From the NCBI GenBank assembly GCA_002197995.1, contig NGZR01000007.1, forward strand, positions 826,399 to 890,398: 64,000 nt of DNA, read 5' to 3'. This DNA comes from Gaeumannomyces sp. JS-464. Lineage: Eukaryota; Ascomycota; Sordariomycetes; Magnaporthales; Magnaporthaceae. A model generated the notes under the pieces. That model worked only from the letters and a program-made list of their open reading frames with translations. It made no database searches and was not told the origin of the DNA. The position numbers and the translations under genes are program-made. Below are positions 12,060 through 23,323 of the stretch, in pieces (positions within the stretch are counted from its first letter, which is position 1; each line of letters starts with the position of its first letter).

Positions 12060-13782
12060 ATGGCGAATTCCTCACCACCAGCGGCGCGTATCCCAACGCA
12101 GGATACGCGTGCCGTGGATAACCGCATCAACCATCCCTGGGGTTCGACTATTGATCTGTCCCTGGAGGATCTCCGGCTGGAAGATCGGAATACCGAAGAG
12201 AGTCATCAGCGCAGCTTAGCGCAGGCGAAACGAGACCACGAAGGACTTCGAAAGACGGCGATCGAGGTCTTGAAGCACTACCATCTTCAGGAAGAACAGC
12301 GCCGCATACAGATCGAACAGCAGCAGCAGGAGGAAAGGTTACGTGCCGAGGCCAGACTCGCCGCCGAGAGGCAAAGGCTGGAGGCTCTCAGGGCCAAGTC
12401 TGTCCCAATCCCGCCGCCCCACCACCGCCGGAGCCAACACCCCCGCCGATGCTCCGAAGCCGGCCGCCACGGCTCCGCTCACCAACGGCCAACTGCCAGA
12501 AGTCCAAAAGGCGTCTGCCTCGACATCAGCCAACGGGGAGGTGAAGAATCCATCGCCCCCTGCAGCTCCAGAACCCCAGAAGCCCCCAGGCGGCACGCTC
12601 GATGGGGGCTTCCCGGCGCCGAGCCAAGCTCAGCCCGCACAACAGACCCCGACATCTACCTCGGCGGCACCATCACCCAACCCGCCACAACAAGTCAATG
12701 GGACACCCGCCGCAGCACCGAAACCCCAGCCGCCGCCGGTGGCTCAGGTGGCCAAGCCAGACCGCCACGTTGAAGTCCACAAGAAGCTGAAGCAGCTTCG
12801 CGTCTTCGTGGACCAGCAGCGAAAGACCAATCCGCAGCTTAAGGCCAGGATGGGAGAGATGCGCCGTGAGATTCGAACGTCCGTGGGGCAGCTTGTTGAG
12901 GGCGCACTAGCCAACAACAGACAAGCGGTGAGCACACATGCCCTGCGCCGGCCAGAATGTTCCTGATTTCACGAAACGGCTTCTAACTACTGTCGACAAC
13001 AGGTTTCCAAAATCACAGCGAATCTACAAGAAGCCCTTCAAAGCCGAGTACCCAGTCAGCTAGTTGACCCGAACGAATTCCTACTGGAGCCTCGAAGTCC
13101 AGTAGAAAATGCGGCGAACAACGCACCGCAGCTACCATCACTCTTCATCTTTCTACTCAACGTCTTCTCCAAGTCTGTTGTCTCTCAGTTCATCAACGAG
13201 TGCTCTGCCAAGCCTCAGCTGGCAGACGCTGTTGGGACTGTTGTTGCCAAAATCTTTTCCGATCCGGAGTTTCAATGGAGGGGGGGCTCCATGATCGACC
13301 TGCTTCTAGCCAAATACCGGATGGTCTGCCCCGTTTTGTTCGGCTTCCGTGGCAGCGACAGAACTGAGCAAGGCCGGCTACGGGTCGGCTGGCGCAAGGA
13401 GGATGGTACTTGGATACCAGAACAGATGCATGCCGACCGCATGACGGGTCTGGGCGCAGGATTCGGCGCCATTGCGCTGCGTGACTTCTCCAGGTCCAAA
13501 AACCAGAACCCCTTCCCTCCGTCGAGGTACTGGGCTGCGCTGGCCCGGATTGTCAACACCCCGGCCAACGAGATGTCGGACACGCAGTGCCTCGTGCTCA
13601 AGGCCATGATCGAGAACTATGAGCAGCGATTCATACACTTCTACGGGAATGCCGCAGTCGCAGCTCTGCGGCTCGCCCTGGTCGAATTCCCAGCCAAGGC
13701 ACCTAAGATGACGGCTGCTGTCGGAGCGCTCCCGGTGCTTGCCCAGCTTCTGAAGGGAGACTATGGCCTCGTCCTACAATAG
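12060..13782 (+). CDS. gle1: Nucleoporin/mRNA export factor Gle1
   Basis: Exon 1 12060-12927; intron 12928-13002 (75 nt, branch CTAAC); exon 2 13003-13782; about 548 aa. The start ATG sits in a CCACC context. Order: short disordered head; coiled coil (AKRDHEGLRKTAIEVLKHYH then QQQQEERLRAEARLAAERQR); Pro/Ala linker; C-terminal GLE1 HEAT-type domain, recognisable from KPDRHVEVHKKLKQLR through FLLNVFSKSVVSQFINECSA and the final helices. Gle1 with inositol hexakisphosphate activates the DEAD-box helicase Dbp5 at the cytoplasmic face of the pore; this is family knowledge. One frame break lies in C4 at 12417-12420, inside the Pro-rich linker; removing one C restores the frame. It is convergent with tlg1. 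Confidence 0.93.
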
Positions 13783-14448
13783 CCAAAGGAAAGACGAACC
13801 GGCGCAACCCCCGCAACCAAGCAAGCTATCCATGCTATCTTGGACCTCACTCAGGTGCGATTCACATGTTAGCAGCTCGGTGCGCATACGTGGCGTGCTG
13901 CCTATAACTTCATAACGGAGGACCAATGATGGACTCGACAGGGCGAAAGCGGAGTTTTGCACCACCAAGAGAACAAGGCACACGAGGGCCTTGCACAGCA
14001 CAACCCCATGATATGCATGATGCGGCGTTTAGATGGCAGGCAAGAGATCTGGTTGATTTTATCTTTGCCGAATTGTGTAATGACTCTTTTGAATTGTTTA
14101 TATTTTGGGAACGGAAGACCAACTACCTACCCTAGAAGCCCTGTCGGCTAGTGCTTTTGTTCTCGCGCTGGGGTTATTCTCATATGTTTCTTGGATACCA
14201 ACCTACGTCCTGCATCATCACATATACTACATACGTTTTTGCGTCTCGCTATGTACGAACATTCACAGACCGTTGTCTTTTCGCTCCGAAGGGGAGGGAG
14301 ACAGAAATTCCGGTTGGATCTTGAACAATTGGATTAAAGGGGCATTAATCAGATGACCTACCTCTATCTATAACATAACTCCATTCCCATACTGACACAG
14401 AAAAAGGGACAAAAATTTGAAATCGCTCGTCGGTAATACACGCCTATA
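13783..14448. other. Convergent 3' spacer gle1/tlg1
   Basis: About 670 bp, AT-richer than the flanks, holding only the facing 3' ends. No gene or RNA was recognised. Confidence 0.6.
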
Positions 14449-15322
14449 TCATAACACCAGCAGCAGGATCAAGAGAAGAATAAGGACGAATATCAGGACG
14501 GCGATACAGAAGCTGCTCCAGCGATCCTCGTTGCGCCTGATGATGTACTGCAACTTCTGCATGCCCGTCTGTAGGCGATCGCCCACGCGGTCCGCGAGCC
14601 CGTCCACCACTTCGAGCATCTCGCGCTGCTCCTCCAGCTCGCGGCCCATGTCGTCGGCCTGCCGGCGCAGGTTGCCGACCGTCTGGAACACGCCCTCGAG
14701 GTCCTCCTCCTGGTCGCGCATCATGTGGAGCTGCTGCTGGTGCTCAAACTCGGCGTACGAGTCGCCGCCGCCGCCGCCCTCGCCGTCGGGGATCGCAAAG
14801 GCGTTGGGGTCCGGCAGGTCCGAGGAGCCGGCAGCACCGCCGCCGCTGCCGCCGACCCGCTCCTTCCCGCGCGCGGCCGCGGCCGCGGCGTCGTTGAGCC
14901 TCTTGGCGAGCTCGTCGCGCATGTCCTCGACCTCGCCGCCAACCTCCTGGACCAGGCGCTTGCGCCGCGTCACCTCGGCGGCGTCGAGGCCGAAGGCGGC
15001 CGGGTCCGACTCGACGGCCTTGACCGACTCGACGAGGTCGGCCAGGTCCTCGGCCAGGGTCGCGAGGGCCGACTCGAGGTCGGACCGGGCCGAGGCCAGC
15101 TCCGGCGACGCCGCGGTGTTCGTCAGGGACCGGATGCGGAGGTACGAGGCGAAGAGCGGCCGGGTCGAGTTGAGCTGGCTGAGGACATCTCTGTTGTGCG
15201 CGGGCGAGGCGATCCTGTTAGAACCCCGCGGGTGATGTTTGGGAGAGGGCGACTGAGCCGGGGGTGGGTGCTCACTGTTGGACCTGGAGGAACGGGTCCC
15301 CCTCGTTGGTTGAGGACATCAT
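14449..15322 (-). CDS. tlg1: Syntaxin-6-type t-SNARE Tlg1
   Basis: Exon 1 15322-15276; intron 15275-15191 (85 nt, branch TTCTAAC); exon 2 15190-14449; 262 aa, no frame break. Two adjacent ATGs (15322, 15319) are both possible starts. Residues 1-110 form the syntaxin-6 N-terminal helical bundle (DPFLQVQQDVLSQL, then TRPLFASYLRIRSL). An Ala/Gly-rich hinge follows. The Qc-SNARE helix runs from about HMMRDQEEDLEGVFQTVGNL, with the central Gln in the run MGRELEEQREML, to a C-terminal tail anchor (SFCIAVLIFVLILLLILLLV). Role from family knowledge: endosome to late-Golgi fusion and recycling. It is divergent from cypB and convergent with gle1. Confidence 0.93.
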
Positions 15323-16265
15323 CCTGTTGCTTCTCTCCTCGAGTATGTCGTCATCTGCGCGAGGGCATTTGGTTCGGCGCGCTGGCACGTGATAGCGGCT
15401 TGGGAGGGAGGTGCCGGGTCGAAACGTGCTGTCGCAATCGTGCAGAGGTGGAAGATCCAGCCCGTCGGCCCCGTCTGTTTGTCGGTAGTTCAACTCGATG
15501 CCGCGTGCGATCGAATGCGCTTCGTCTAGATCATCAGGGGTCCTCGGAGGATGTCTGGCCAGAGTCCAAAACGGAGTTGTCTGGTCACGGTTGGGCGAGC
15601 GGGAGCTAGCCCCCGAATCCCGGTGGGTCCCGCAATGGCCCTCAGACGCGGCCGTCCTGATTGGCGTGCTTGAATTGGTGGAGCGACACTGTGTGTTAGC
15701 GTGCCTCATTCACCACCAAAAGGGATGGCACAGAGCTTCCCTCACCCCCAGAAAAGAGGTACATAGAAGGTATAAGAGCGAGAAAGGTAATAGGAGTAGG
15801 AAAGGATATAGGAATAGAAGAGGGTATACGAATAGGTAGAAACAAGAAACAAAGAAACAAAAGAAGGATTAAAGAAACAAGTGCATGTTTTTCATCACGA
15901 ACGAGGTGCTCGCCCCTCAACCCCCGCCTTCTGGGCTGCTGCGACCGCCCTGCCCCAAGCGGGAATGCTCCAGACGCCGCACCAGCCGCCAGCCCCCCTG
16001 GATTGGCCTGCGTGGAGCCGGCCAGAGCATGGCAGGTCCTCATTGCTTCTTGGCGACTGCAGGGAGGCGAAGAGCTTTGAAACCCCGTTCTTGAAACGTG
16101 GTAGCTTCAATTCCTAGGAACAAGTGCCCCACCTCCCAATTGAACCGAGTCGGTATAAGAGAGCGACGGTCTTCCCCACCAACCATTGCCTCCTTTCCCA
16201 CTCCCTCTTCCTTCCGCCAGAGAGAGACGAAGACAGAGACCGCAGAAACAAGCGAAACAGTCACC
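15323..16265. other. Divergent promoter region tlg1/cypB with purine tract
   Basis: No gene was seen. At 15755-15870 there is a degenerate A/G-rich tract of AGGTATA/AGGATATAGG-like units on the plus strand. TATAAGA at 16154-16160, about 110 bp before the cypB ATG, is a plausible TATA element for cypB. Confidence 0.5.
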
Positions 16266-17154
16266 ATGTTCAACCTCCGGCGGTTCTTCGTGACCGCGGC
16301 CCTCTTCATGGGGCTGGCCGTCCTCTGCTTCTCGCAGACGGTGGCCGCGGCCAAGGGTCCCAAGATCACCCACAAGGTCTTTTTCGATATTGAGCACGAC
16401 GACAAGCCCATCGGCCGTATCGTCATGGGCCTGTACGGCAAGACCGTCCCCAAGACCACCGAGAACTTCCGCCAGCTGGCCCTTAAGCCCAAGGGCGAGG
16501 GCTACGAGGGCTCCACCTTCCACCGTGTCATCAAGGAGTTCATGATCCAGGGTGGCGACTTCACCAAGGGCGACGGCACCGGCGGAAAGTCGAGTGAGTA
16601 CTAATGCCCTTTTTCGAACTCGGCCATAGCGACTGTCACCCCATCGCCTCGATTTCAGCTGTTTGCTGGCTGGCGTATTTCTGTGGCTGGACCTGCATCG
16701 TCACCATTGGCAGGAGCAAAATTAGATGGGTTACTGACACCGCTTGTTTGATCTTGTGCAGTTTACGGCGACCGCTTCGAGGACGAGAACTTCAAGCTCA
16801 AGCACAGCAAGAAGGGCCTTCTGTCCATGGCCAACGCTGGCAAGGATACCAACGGCTCGCAGTTCTTCATCACCACCGCCATCACCACGTGAGCACTCCC
16901 CTCCCCCCCGCCTCCCGCGAGCGCCCCGTCCGCGCGCTCGCAGTCCCCGGTTACTGTGTACTGACTATTTTCCTCCTCACAGGTGGCTGGACGGCCGTCA
17001 TGTCGTCTTCGGTGAGGTCCTCGAGGGCTACGATGTCGTCGAGAAGATCGAGAACGTCGAAAAGGAGCCTGGCGACAAGCCCAAGAAGACGGTCAGGATC
17101 GCCAAGAGCGGAGAGCTTCCTGTTCCCGAAGAAGGTATTCACGTGGAGCTGTAA
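16266..17154 (+). CDS. cypB: ER cyclophilin B (peptidyl-prolyl isomerase), soluble form
   Basis: Exons 16266-16593, 16762-16888 and 16983-17154; 208 aa, no frame break. Residues 1-28 are a signal peptide ([20 protein letters not shown]). The cyclophilin fold follows with catalytic Arg in FHRVIKEF, the FMIQGGDF strand, GTGGKSIYG spanning the first splice, and the cyclosporin-binding Trp in [12 protein letters not shown] spanning the second. Function: cis-trans prolyl isomerisation of secretory clients. The C-terminus GIHVEL resembles an HDEL/KDEL-type retrieval signal, although Val replaces the usual acidic residue. The last ten codons contain a splice donor used by an alternative form (next entry). 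It is divergent from tlg1. Confidence 0.93.
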
Positions 17155-17651
17155 TCTCTCCTCTGTACAGACCTGCCTACCTTTGCCCTGCCTTCCACCA
17201 GCTCGCCGTGCAACACACGGGTTTTAGTCATATATCCGCCTTTTTTGATTTCTGTCTTGCTAGGCTGGAACCGAACTAGAGGATATATAGACTGGGCACA
17301 AAGAGACGTGACGAGAATCGGGAAGAACAAAAAAAAATAGAAGCTTGAATCTTCCCAGCCTTTCTCGGTTTTTACTGATTCTGTGACTTCTTTCTATTTG
17401 TAGCTGAATATGGCCGTGCCGAATGGGCCGCCGGGTTTAACGGCGAGCCCGCGGACCCTACAGATGCCAAGGCCCCCTCCAAGTCGACTCACCACGATGC
17501 TCCCAAGGCCGATGCCAGCGGTCCCGCCGCCTGGTCCGTCCTGCAGAAGGCCTTCTTCTTCGGCGTCATCCTCTCGGCCGTTGCCTACTACGTGCGCTGG
17601 ACCAAGACCAGGGACTTGAGGCTCCCGGCCTATGAGAAGCACCTTGCCTAA
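16266..17651 (+). CDS. cypB: Cyclophilin B, predicted membrane-anchored splice form
   Basis: If the donor at 17135 (GAAG|GTATTC) is joined to the acceptor at 17403 (TTTGTAG|CT), the first two exons and 16983-17134 are fused in frame to 17404-17651. This replaces GIHVEL with 82 residues ending in EKHLA. The new tail begins [17 protein letters not shown], has a Pro/Ala/Lys linker and a transmembrane helix ([15 protein letters not shown]) followed by basic residues, as in a type I anchor. The exon is open for 248 nt, has codon use like the neighbours, and is preceded by a branch-like ACTGAT and a pyrimidine tract. Total 284 aa. The sequence supports both forms; which one dominates is unknown. 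Confidence 0.65.
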
Positions 17652-18115
17652 AGCTGGCGGTCGTTGTAGCTCCTTTCTCCATCCCCACACCGACAAAGCC
17701 AGCAGCAGCGGGGCATGGCTGGCCGTGTGCTCATCATTTTCATGTAGCTGTCCCGTCGCTGGAAATCCATTCGGTCCTCTTTTCTGCATTTGACTTCTCA
17801 CATCTTGATTTTTAAATGGCAAGCCGAACTGCGTATGCGATGTGTGACCGTAGTTTGTCTTGGGCAATTGTCATTGTGGCGGAATAGAGTCGCGGGTATC
17901 ACGTGCCAAGTATAAAATCTGCTGTTGCCTGCGGGGAGGGCACATGGAAGAAATCCATCCAGAACTTTGGGACGGAGAAACGCGCGTGACAGCACAGTAT
18001 TTGATCAACGTCCCAAGCGTGCCTGGATAAAATCCTTGGGGATCAACGGGTTCCAAGAGGAAGGGGATAATCTCCAGAGCGACCAAAACGTGCGGGAAAC
18101 AACAAAAAAAAAGTC
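17652..18115. other. Spacer cypB/trm112
   Basis: About 460 bp holding the cypB 3' UTR and the trm112 promoter. Nothing else is recognised apart from an A-run just before the trm112 ATG. Confidence 0.55.
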
Positions 18116-18571
18116 ATGAAGATCCTAAGCCTCAACTTCCTCACCTGCGCGGTGAAGACATGTCGAGCATCGTCAAACTCCTTTCCCCTCCACCCAAAGG
18201 ACGCCGAGCTGGTACAAGACGACGTCGAGCTCAACGCTCAGCTCCTAGTCAACATCCTGCCGAGGATTGACTGGCCGGCGCTTTGCACCACTGCGACAGA
18301 GGTAAGCAGAGGGGCCCGAGGGAGAAAAAAAAAAAAACGAATGGGAAGAGAACCCCGCTAACTTTGACGCCAGCTCGGATTCCCTGTGCTCCCATCGCAA
18401 CCGCCAACGGCAGAGGAGCTCAAGGCAGATGAGAAGATGCTGAAGGATCTGCACAACCTCCTCATCCAGACCCAAATCAACCAGGGAAAGCTGGTATGCT
18501 CCAACTGCAATCACGAGTATGCTATCCGGGAGGGAATAGCAAACTTCCTGCTCCCCAGCCATCTCGTCTGA
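18116..18571 (+). CDS. trm112: Trm112, activator subunit of RNA and protein methyltransferases
   Basis: Exon 1 18116-18301; intron 18302-18373 (72 nt); exon 2 18374-18571; 127 aa, the usual length. Begins MKILSLNFLTCAVKTCRAS. Cys11 and Cys16 plus the C-terminal pair in LVCSNCNHEYAIREGIANFL form the conserved zinc site. The helical insert includes NILPRIDWPAL. Trm112 stabilises several methyltransferases acting on tRNA, rRNA and release factor eRF1 (family knowledge). No frame break. It is convergent with big1. Confidence 0.95.
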
Positions 18572-18978
18572 ACTGAAGGCGTGTCTGGGTCGCGGGAATA
18601 TTCGCGTATTGGGTCTGTCTTGGAGTTCCGGTTATGATTTTAGGGAGGAAAACAAAAGAACGGAAATCACCGGTTGCCACATGAACACACATACGTGTGG
18701 GACACCAGCCAGGAAGTAAGAGGGGGCGGACTGCGGACGGTAGAGGAACATGGCGCCTTGATACAATACACTATCGCAATTTAACGATACCCATATAACA
18801 AAATCACTCGAAATGGCGAGCAGAATTACCGACCGATCTGATCGCTCTGCACTCTGAATATGCACAAATCACAAGCCCATAACTCCCTATCCCAACTGTC
18901 CTTGGTGACGTACATCCTCCAGGGGGAAACTGCCCCCCGAAACAAAGCGAAAGAAATCAGCGTCCTTAGGACAACACT
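18572..18978. other. Convergent spacer trm112/big1
   Basis: About 400 bp of 3' flanks. No additional feature was recognised. Confidence 0.55.
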
Positions 18979-20098
18979 TTAGTTATGCTTCTTCTGCGCC
19001 GCGGGCCCCATATCCTTCTCGAAGGCGCCGTACGGTACCTGCAGGCTGCCGAGGGCCATGAGGGCGACATAAAGGATCGTGACGATGATCAGCAGGGCGA
19101 TGAATCCCATAAACACACCTAAGTCGGGTTAGTTTCAAATATGGTAGCTTGCACCGATGACACGCAACACGTTCCATGGAAGTGACTTACCAGGCGTGAA
19201 GAACTGGTACTTCTGGAACAGGCCTGTAGGCACCGGGCGGTGCGTCGAGTTGCCACCCGCCGCCCTCGCCTGGACAAGGGGTGGGACCGACTGCCGCCTC
19301 AGCTCCATGTGCACCGGCTCGGCGAACTCAGCCTCGTAGGGCTTGAACTGGTTCGGGTTGGAGAAGTAGATGGCCGTGTAGTCGCCCTGGCCCTCGGCGT
19401 TGTCCAGGATCTTGCCGAGTTCTTGGTCTGTCGGGGTGATTTCTGTCAGCCGATCGCCCGCCTCGATTCGCCCGTCCCGAGCTCCGGAGGACGTCCACGC
19501 GGGGCGCCCACTTACCATTTCCCTCGAGGACTGCGGCCCTCTCATCCGCACCCCGCGACGAAGGGAGCTCCTTGAGGGTGTGCTCGACGACGCGGGCCTG
19601 CTTCCCCTGCTGCAGGCAGGCGGCCTTGATGTGCTGGTTGAAATCGTCGAACGAAAGGCTGCCGACAACCTCGGAGACCGAAAGGCGGGCCAGGGGCGCG
19701 TTGCGGAGTAGGTTCGGGGCGCGTTGGCACTTGATGTCCTCGGAGGTGCACCGCAGATCCGAGGCGTGCACGTTCGGCTGCGAGATGAGCAGGTATCGGT
19801 CCGTCGGGCAGGCGTCGAGCATGGCCCTGGCCGAGCGGAGAACCTGCGAGCTGCTCTGCAGCTGGTTGCCGTTCACGAAGGGGGGCCTTTCGATGCTATT
19901 AGAAGTCCGGGCGCGGTTAGGTCAGCCACTTCTGTTGGTAGCTCTCTGGCGAAGGGCGCGTCTGAAGCACCCTGAGCGATGCCGGGTTTGGAAAGAACAT
20001 ACTCGACGGTCGACATAAAAAACAAAGGGAGACGAGTCGGAAAATGCGTGCGCCGAGGACGCAAGCGCCAGAAGACTGGCACCTAATAAGAGCTGCAT
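18979..20098 (-). CDS. big1: BIG1/VOA1-type ER membrane protein
   Basis: Exons 20098-20003, 19895-19516, 19427-19191 and 19118-18979; about 283 aa. A signal peptide (MQLLLGASLLALASSAHAF) is followed by a lumenal domain with two Cys near CTSEDIKCQ. The family signature KYQFFTPGVFMGF comes next, then a transmembrane helix (ALLIIVTILYVALMAL) and the short cytosolic tail SLQVPYGAFEKD. BIG1 is needed for beta-1,6-glucan and cell-wall assembly in yeast; the related VOA1 assists V-ATPase assembly. Exon 1 is out of phase with exon 2 unless one T is dropped from the A6/T6 run at 20017-20022, which gives SPFVFMSTVD. An in-frame ATG at 20113 is a possible longer start. Divergent from rrp17. Confidence 0.85.
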
Positions 20099-20758
20099 TT
20101 TCAGTTGTGTCACGGTAAAGAATCGGCTTGTTGGTCGATGAATGGCGTGGCGACCTGAAGCTGCGTCGAGTTCGCGGTCAATGTCAATGTCGTTGACCTT
20201 GGAATACGGTCTCAGCGCAAGCCGGGGTTGACTGTGGCGTCATTGGAGACGCGGACGGAAATCAGGCCTCAAGCCACACTGGCACGGGCGCAAGCCTCGC
20301 GCTGTCCTGCCGCGATGACGGTGCAGCGTGACGGAATCTGGGTTGGATTCCTGGCTTTTTTTTTTTTGCAACAATCTCTAGTGATTTTACTTTAATTTCT
20401 CTCGAACGACATTTATTATCAGACACAGTCTTTATCGTCATATCTATGTGTTCTCGTTTGTTGAAATTCCGAGGAAGAGATGTCGGCGTGCTTTCAAAAT
20501 GCAGACACAGCAGGCAATGCAAGGGGCATGGCCGTTGCTCATGTCCATGCGGCGGTGACGGAGCTTCCCTTTCGCTGTGGCCCAGCCAAGCAGGGGTGCT
20601 AGCGCCGACAGCAAAAAAGTTTGGCGGGGCCTCACCAGTCCAAGCGCAAATCACACCACTTGTCGGCGACAATACAGAAACATTCCCGTCGCCATTCGAG
20701 AGGAGATAGGGCCACCCGCCAGGCAGTCTTCTTTAGTCGCCCTACAAAATTTCCCAAG
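20099..20758. other. Divergent promoter region big1/rrp17
   Basis: 660 bp with no supported gene. A short T-run lies near 20357. The frame upstream of rrp17 stays open but has no family similarity. Confidence 0.55.
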
Positions 20759-21495
20759 ATGTTCGCCCAGCCCCGACCGAAAAAGCCGTTGTTGGTCCCG
20801 TCCAAGAAGCGCAAGGCCACGCCCAGCATCGAGGAGATATCTTTCGACAACACCGCGCGCGCCGACTATCTCACCGGGTTCCACAAGCGCAAGCAGGAGA
20901 GGATAAAAAAGGCTCAGGAAATTGCGGCCGAGAGGGCGCGCAAGGAGAAGATCGAGCTGAGGAAACAGGTACGGGCAGATTGTCGCCGTGCTTTTTCGTG
21001 GCGTGCCTCAGACTGCCTCTAGAGAGCTAACCAGATATCACACGGCCACAGATCAGGGAGGAACGCAAGAAAGATATCGAAAACCATGTCCAGCAGGTGA
21101 ATGCGCTCCTACGGGAAGCACAAATGGCCGGTCATCATGGCGACTCCTCCGAAGACGGGTCCGACAACGAGTGGGGTGGATTCGCCGACCCTCCACCGGC
21201 TCTCGAGCCCATGAACTTCGAGGAGGAGTACATCGACGAGGACAAGTTTACTACCGTCACTATCGAGTCGGTGAACGTGGACAGAGACGGGCTACACAAA
21301 CCAGAAGCCGACGATTCAAGCGAGGACGAGTACGAGGCGCAAAAGAAAGACACGAAGGCTAGCAAAGAGGTCGCGAACGCCAAGGACCAACAGCGTCCAA
21401 AGAAGAAAAAGAAGAAGTTCCGCTACGAGTCAAAGCTAGAGAGGCGAGCGACGGAGAGAAAGCACAGAGCCAAGAAGCTCGCCGCCAGGTCATAA
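20759..21495 (+). CDS. rrp17: Rrp17/Nop25 ribosome biogenesis protein
   Basis: Exon 1 20759-20968; intron 20969-21051 (83 nt, branch GCTAAC); exon 2 21052-21495; 217 aa, no frame break. The N-terminal Nop25 signature is clear (ISFDNTARADYLTGFHKRKQ), followed by a long charged helix (ERIKKAQEIAAERARKEK). An acidic middle with EDGSDNEWGGF and a strongly basic tail (KKKKKKFRYESKLERRATER) typical of nucleolar proteins complete it. The yeast homologue acts in pre-60S 5' end processing. The start MFAQPRPKK was chosen because family conservation begins just after it, although the frame stays open upstream. Convergent with tropomyosin. Confidence 0.9.
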
Positions 21496-21905
21496 GAGAA
21501 CCGAATACATAACGCAACCTCAAGCGCCATGTTCCAGAGCCCATATGTCGTTACCCGGCTTGGGGTTATATAAGCTTGCGCGAAATCACTGTGCGAGGTT
21601 TTTGCGACGATGAGGCTTCCCATACAACACTATATTAGTTGACCTTCTTGACCCTACCTACTGGGGACAAGTCTGCATATAAAAACACGCATAACGGCCT
21701 GCGCAACCCACTTGACGGATCCGGAGGCAAAATATCTGCAACGAATCCCGCAATGCAGATGTGTTTGTTGCTCGATTCGGTTTATAGGGGCGTGTAGAGA
21801 TCAGGGGGATAAAACGATACATGAACCCAGGAAGCTTCCACCAACGACTCGCACAACAAATACCTGCCTAGGCATCTAGGTAGGTCGGTTCTCGCAAGGG
21901 AATAT
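21496..21905. other. Convergent spacer rrp17/tropomyosin
   Basis: 410 bp of 3' flanks. Contains a CCTAGGCATCTAGGTAGG block (about 21871-21888) like the interspersed CCTAGGTA-type motifs seen elsewhere in the window. Confidence 0.5.
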
Positions 21906-22659
21906 CTAGATGTTTCCGACCTCGGCCAGCAGGTCCTCCAGCTCCTTCTGAGTCTTGGCGTACTTCTGGGCCATCTCCTCGTATTTGGTCTCCCAGCTGT
22001 CCCTCTCGGCCTCGAGGGCCTGGACTTTGCGCTCGAAGTGGCCGGCTTTAACGTCGGTTTGACGAAGCCTAGGGAGAAACATGACATGTTAGCATCGTGG
22101 CGGAGGGAAGAGGGGGGTACGGGGAATGGTCAGGAAACGCAAACTCACTTCTCGTTAGTCTCCCTGAGTGTCTTGTCTGCCTCTTCGGCCTCCTCCTCCA
22201 GCAACTGCAGCCTGCGAGTAAGGCTCTCGTTCTGCGTACCTGCCGTTTGGTTGTCGTCGTTCATCTTCTTCAGGTTCTTGACAGCCTCTTCGACCTTCTC
22301 AACCTCGGCCTCCAGGACGCCGTTCTTGTGCTGCAGCGAGGTGATCTCCTGCTCCTTGCTGAGGTTCTCCTGCTCGAGAACCTTCAGCTTGGCCTGGAGC
22401 TCCTCCACCTTGGCGTTGGACTCGTCGGCCTCCAGCCGGAGCTGGTTCATTTTCTGCGATCATGGAAAACGGACGTGGGCAAAGCACGATGACAGACGGT
22501 CAGCGGCACTGGTTTGTGTTGACGCGCGCATCGTCGGGAGCTGCGTCGTGCTGTGGGAAGCTTTGATGACATGATGACGGGTGGGGTTCGGTCGAGGGGG
22601 CGGGCAGCTGCCAGAGCGACCCATCAAGACGTCGAACTCACCTCCTTGATACGGTCCAT
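21906..22659 (-). CDS. tpm1: Tropomyosin
   Basis: Exon 1 22659-22642 (18 nt, only MDRIKE); intron 22641-22454 (188 nt); exon 2 22453-22149; intron 22148-22069 (80 nt); exon 3 22068-21906; 161 aa, the length of short fungal tropomyosins. The whole protein is a heptad coiled coil (KMNQLRLEADESNAKVEELQ and onward) without breaks. It polymerises along formin-made actin cables and is needed for polarised growth and the septal ring. The tiny first exon explains why the open frame alone seems to start at MNQL. Divergent from the securin-like gene. Confidence 0.95.
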
Positions 22660-23323
22660 GGCGGGCGGTTTCGAAATCGACGACGGGATGCGTAGAAAAG
22701 ACGTGCGATGTCGTAGGGAGTTTCCTGGGCAGCTTGGTTGCTGGCTTTGGCTTTGTGGGATGCGATCGCAGGTAAAGAAGACGGTTTGGACAAATGGGAG
22801 AGGAGAGGAGGGTTCCAGATGTGAGGTGAGACCGGGAAGACCTCGTGAAATTGGCACTTGCCCCTCCAGACCCTTCCAGAGGACGCATACGTGCGGTGGC
22901 TTGCCAGGAAGGCCCACCCAAATGCTGAGCCGGAAAGTGCACCAGTGGTGGGGTGGCGGCTGCGGCCAGCCTAAAGGCCGACGGTTTCAGCGAAATCTGG
23001 GTCGTTGCCCTGTCAACGCTAGCCGACAATAAACCCCTGGTCAACATCGCCCAAATTACATGTACCGAGCTTCACTTGACTCAAAGAACCAAGTCACCCA
23101 ACACGGATGTCTGGCTGTCACAAGACGCGTACCCACCTGTCCGGACATTGGTTCCCCTGATGCGGGAGATTTCGATCAGTTTCTTCATGATTTCGCTTGG
23201 CTCCTCCTGAGCAAATCTGGCGGTACCTGCCAGCCGATTTCAGCGTTCACACCTCGACATCTGCGCCCCGAAACTACAAGCTCACGCACCCGAGACCCGT
23301 GAGAGAGAACAGTACCAACAGCC
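22660..23323. other. Divergent promoter region tropomyosin/securin-like
   Basis: About 660 bp. No gene, repeat or RNA was recognised. Confidence 0.55.

Noticed and set aside
12860..12890. Reverse-strand TTCGAATC resembling a tRNA T loop
   Set aside because: Lies inside conserved GLE1 coding sequence with no cloverleaf around it.
14725..15609. 294-codon plus-strand frame
   Set aside because: Antisense shadow of tlg1.
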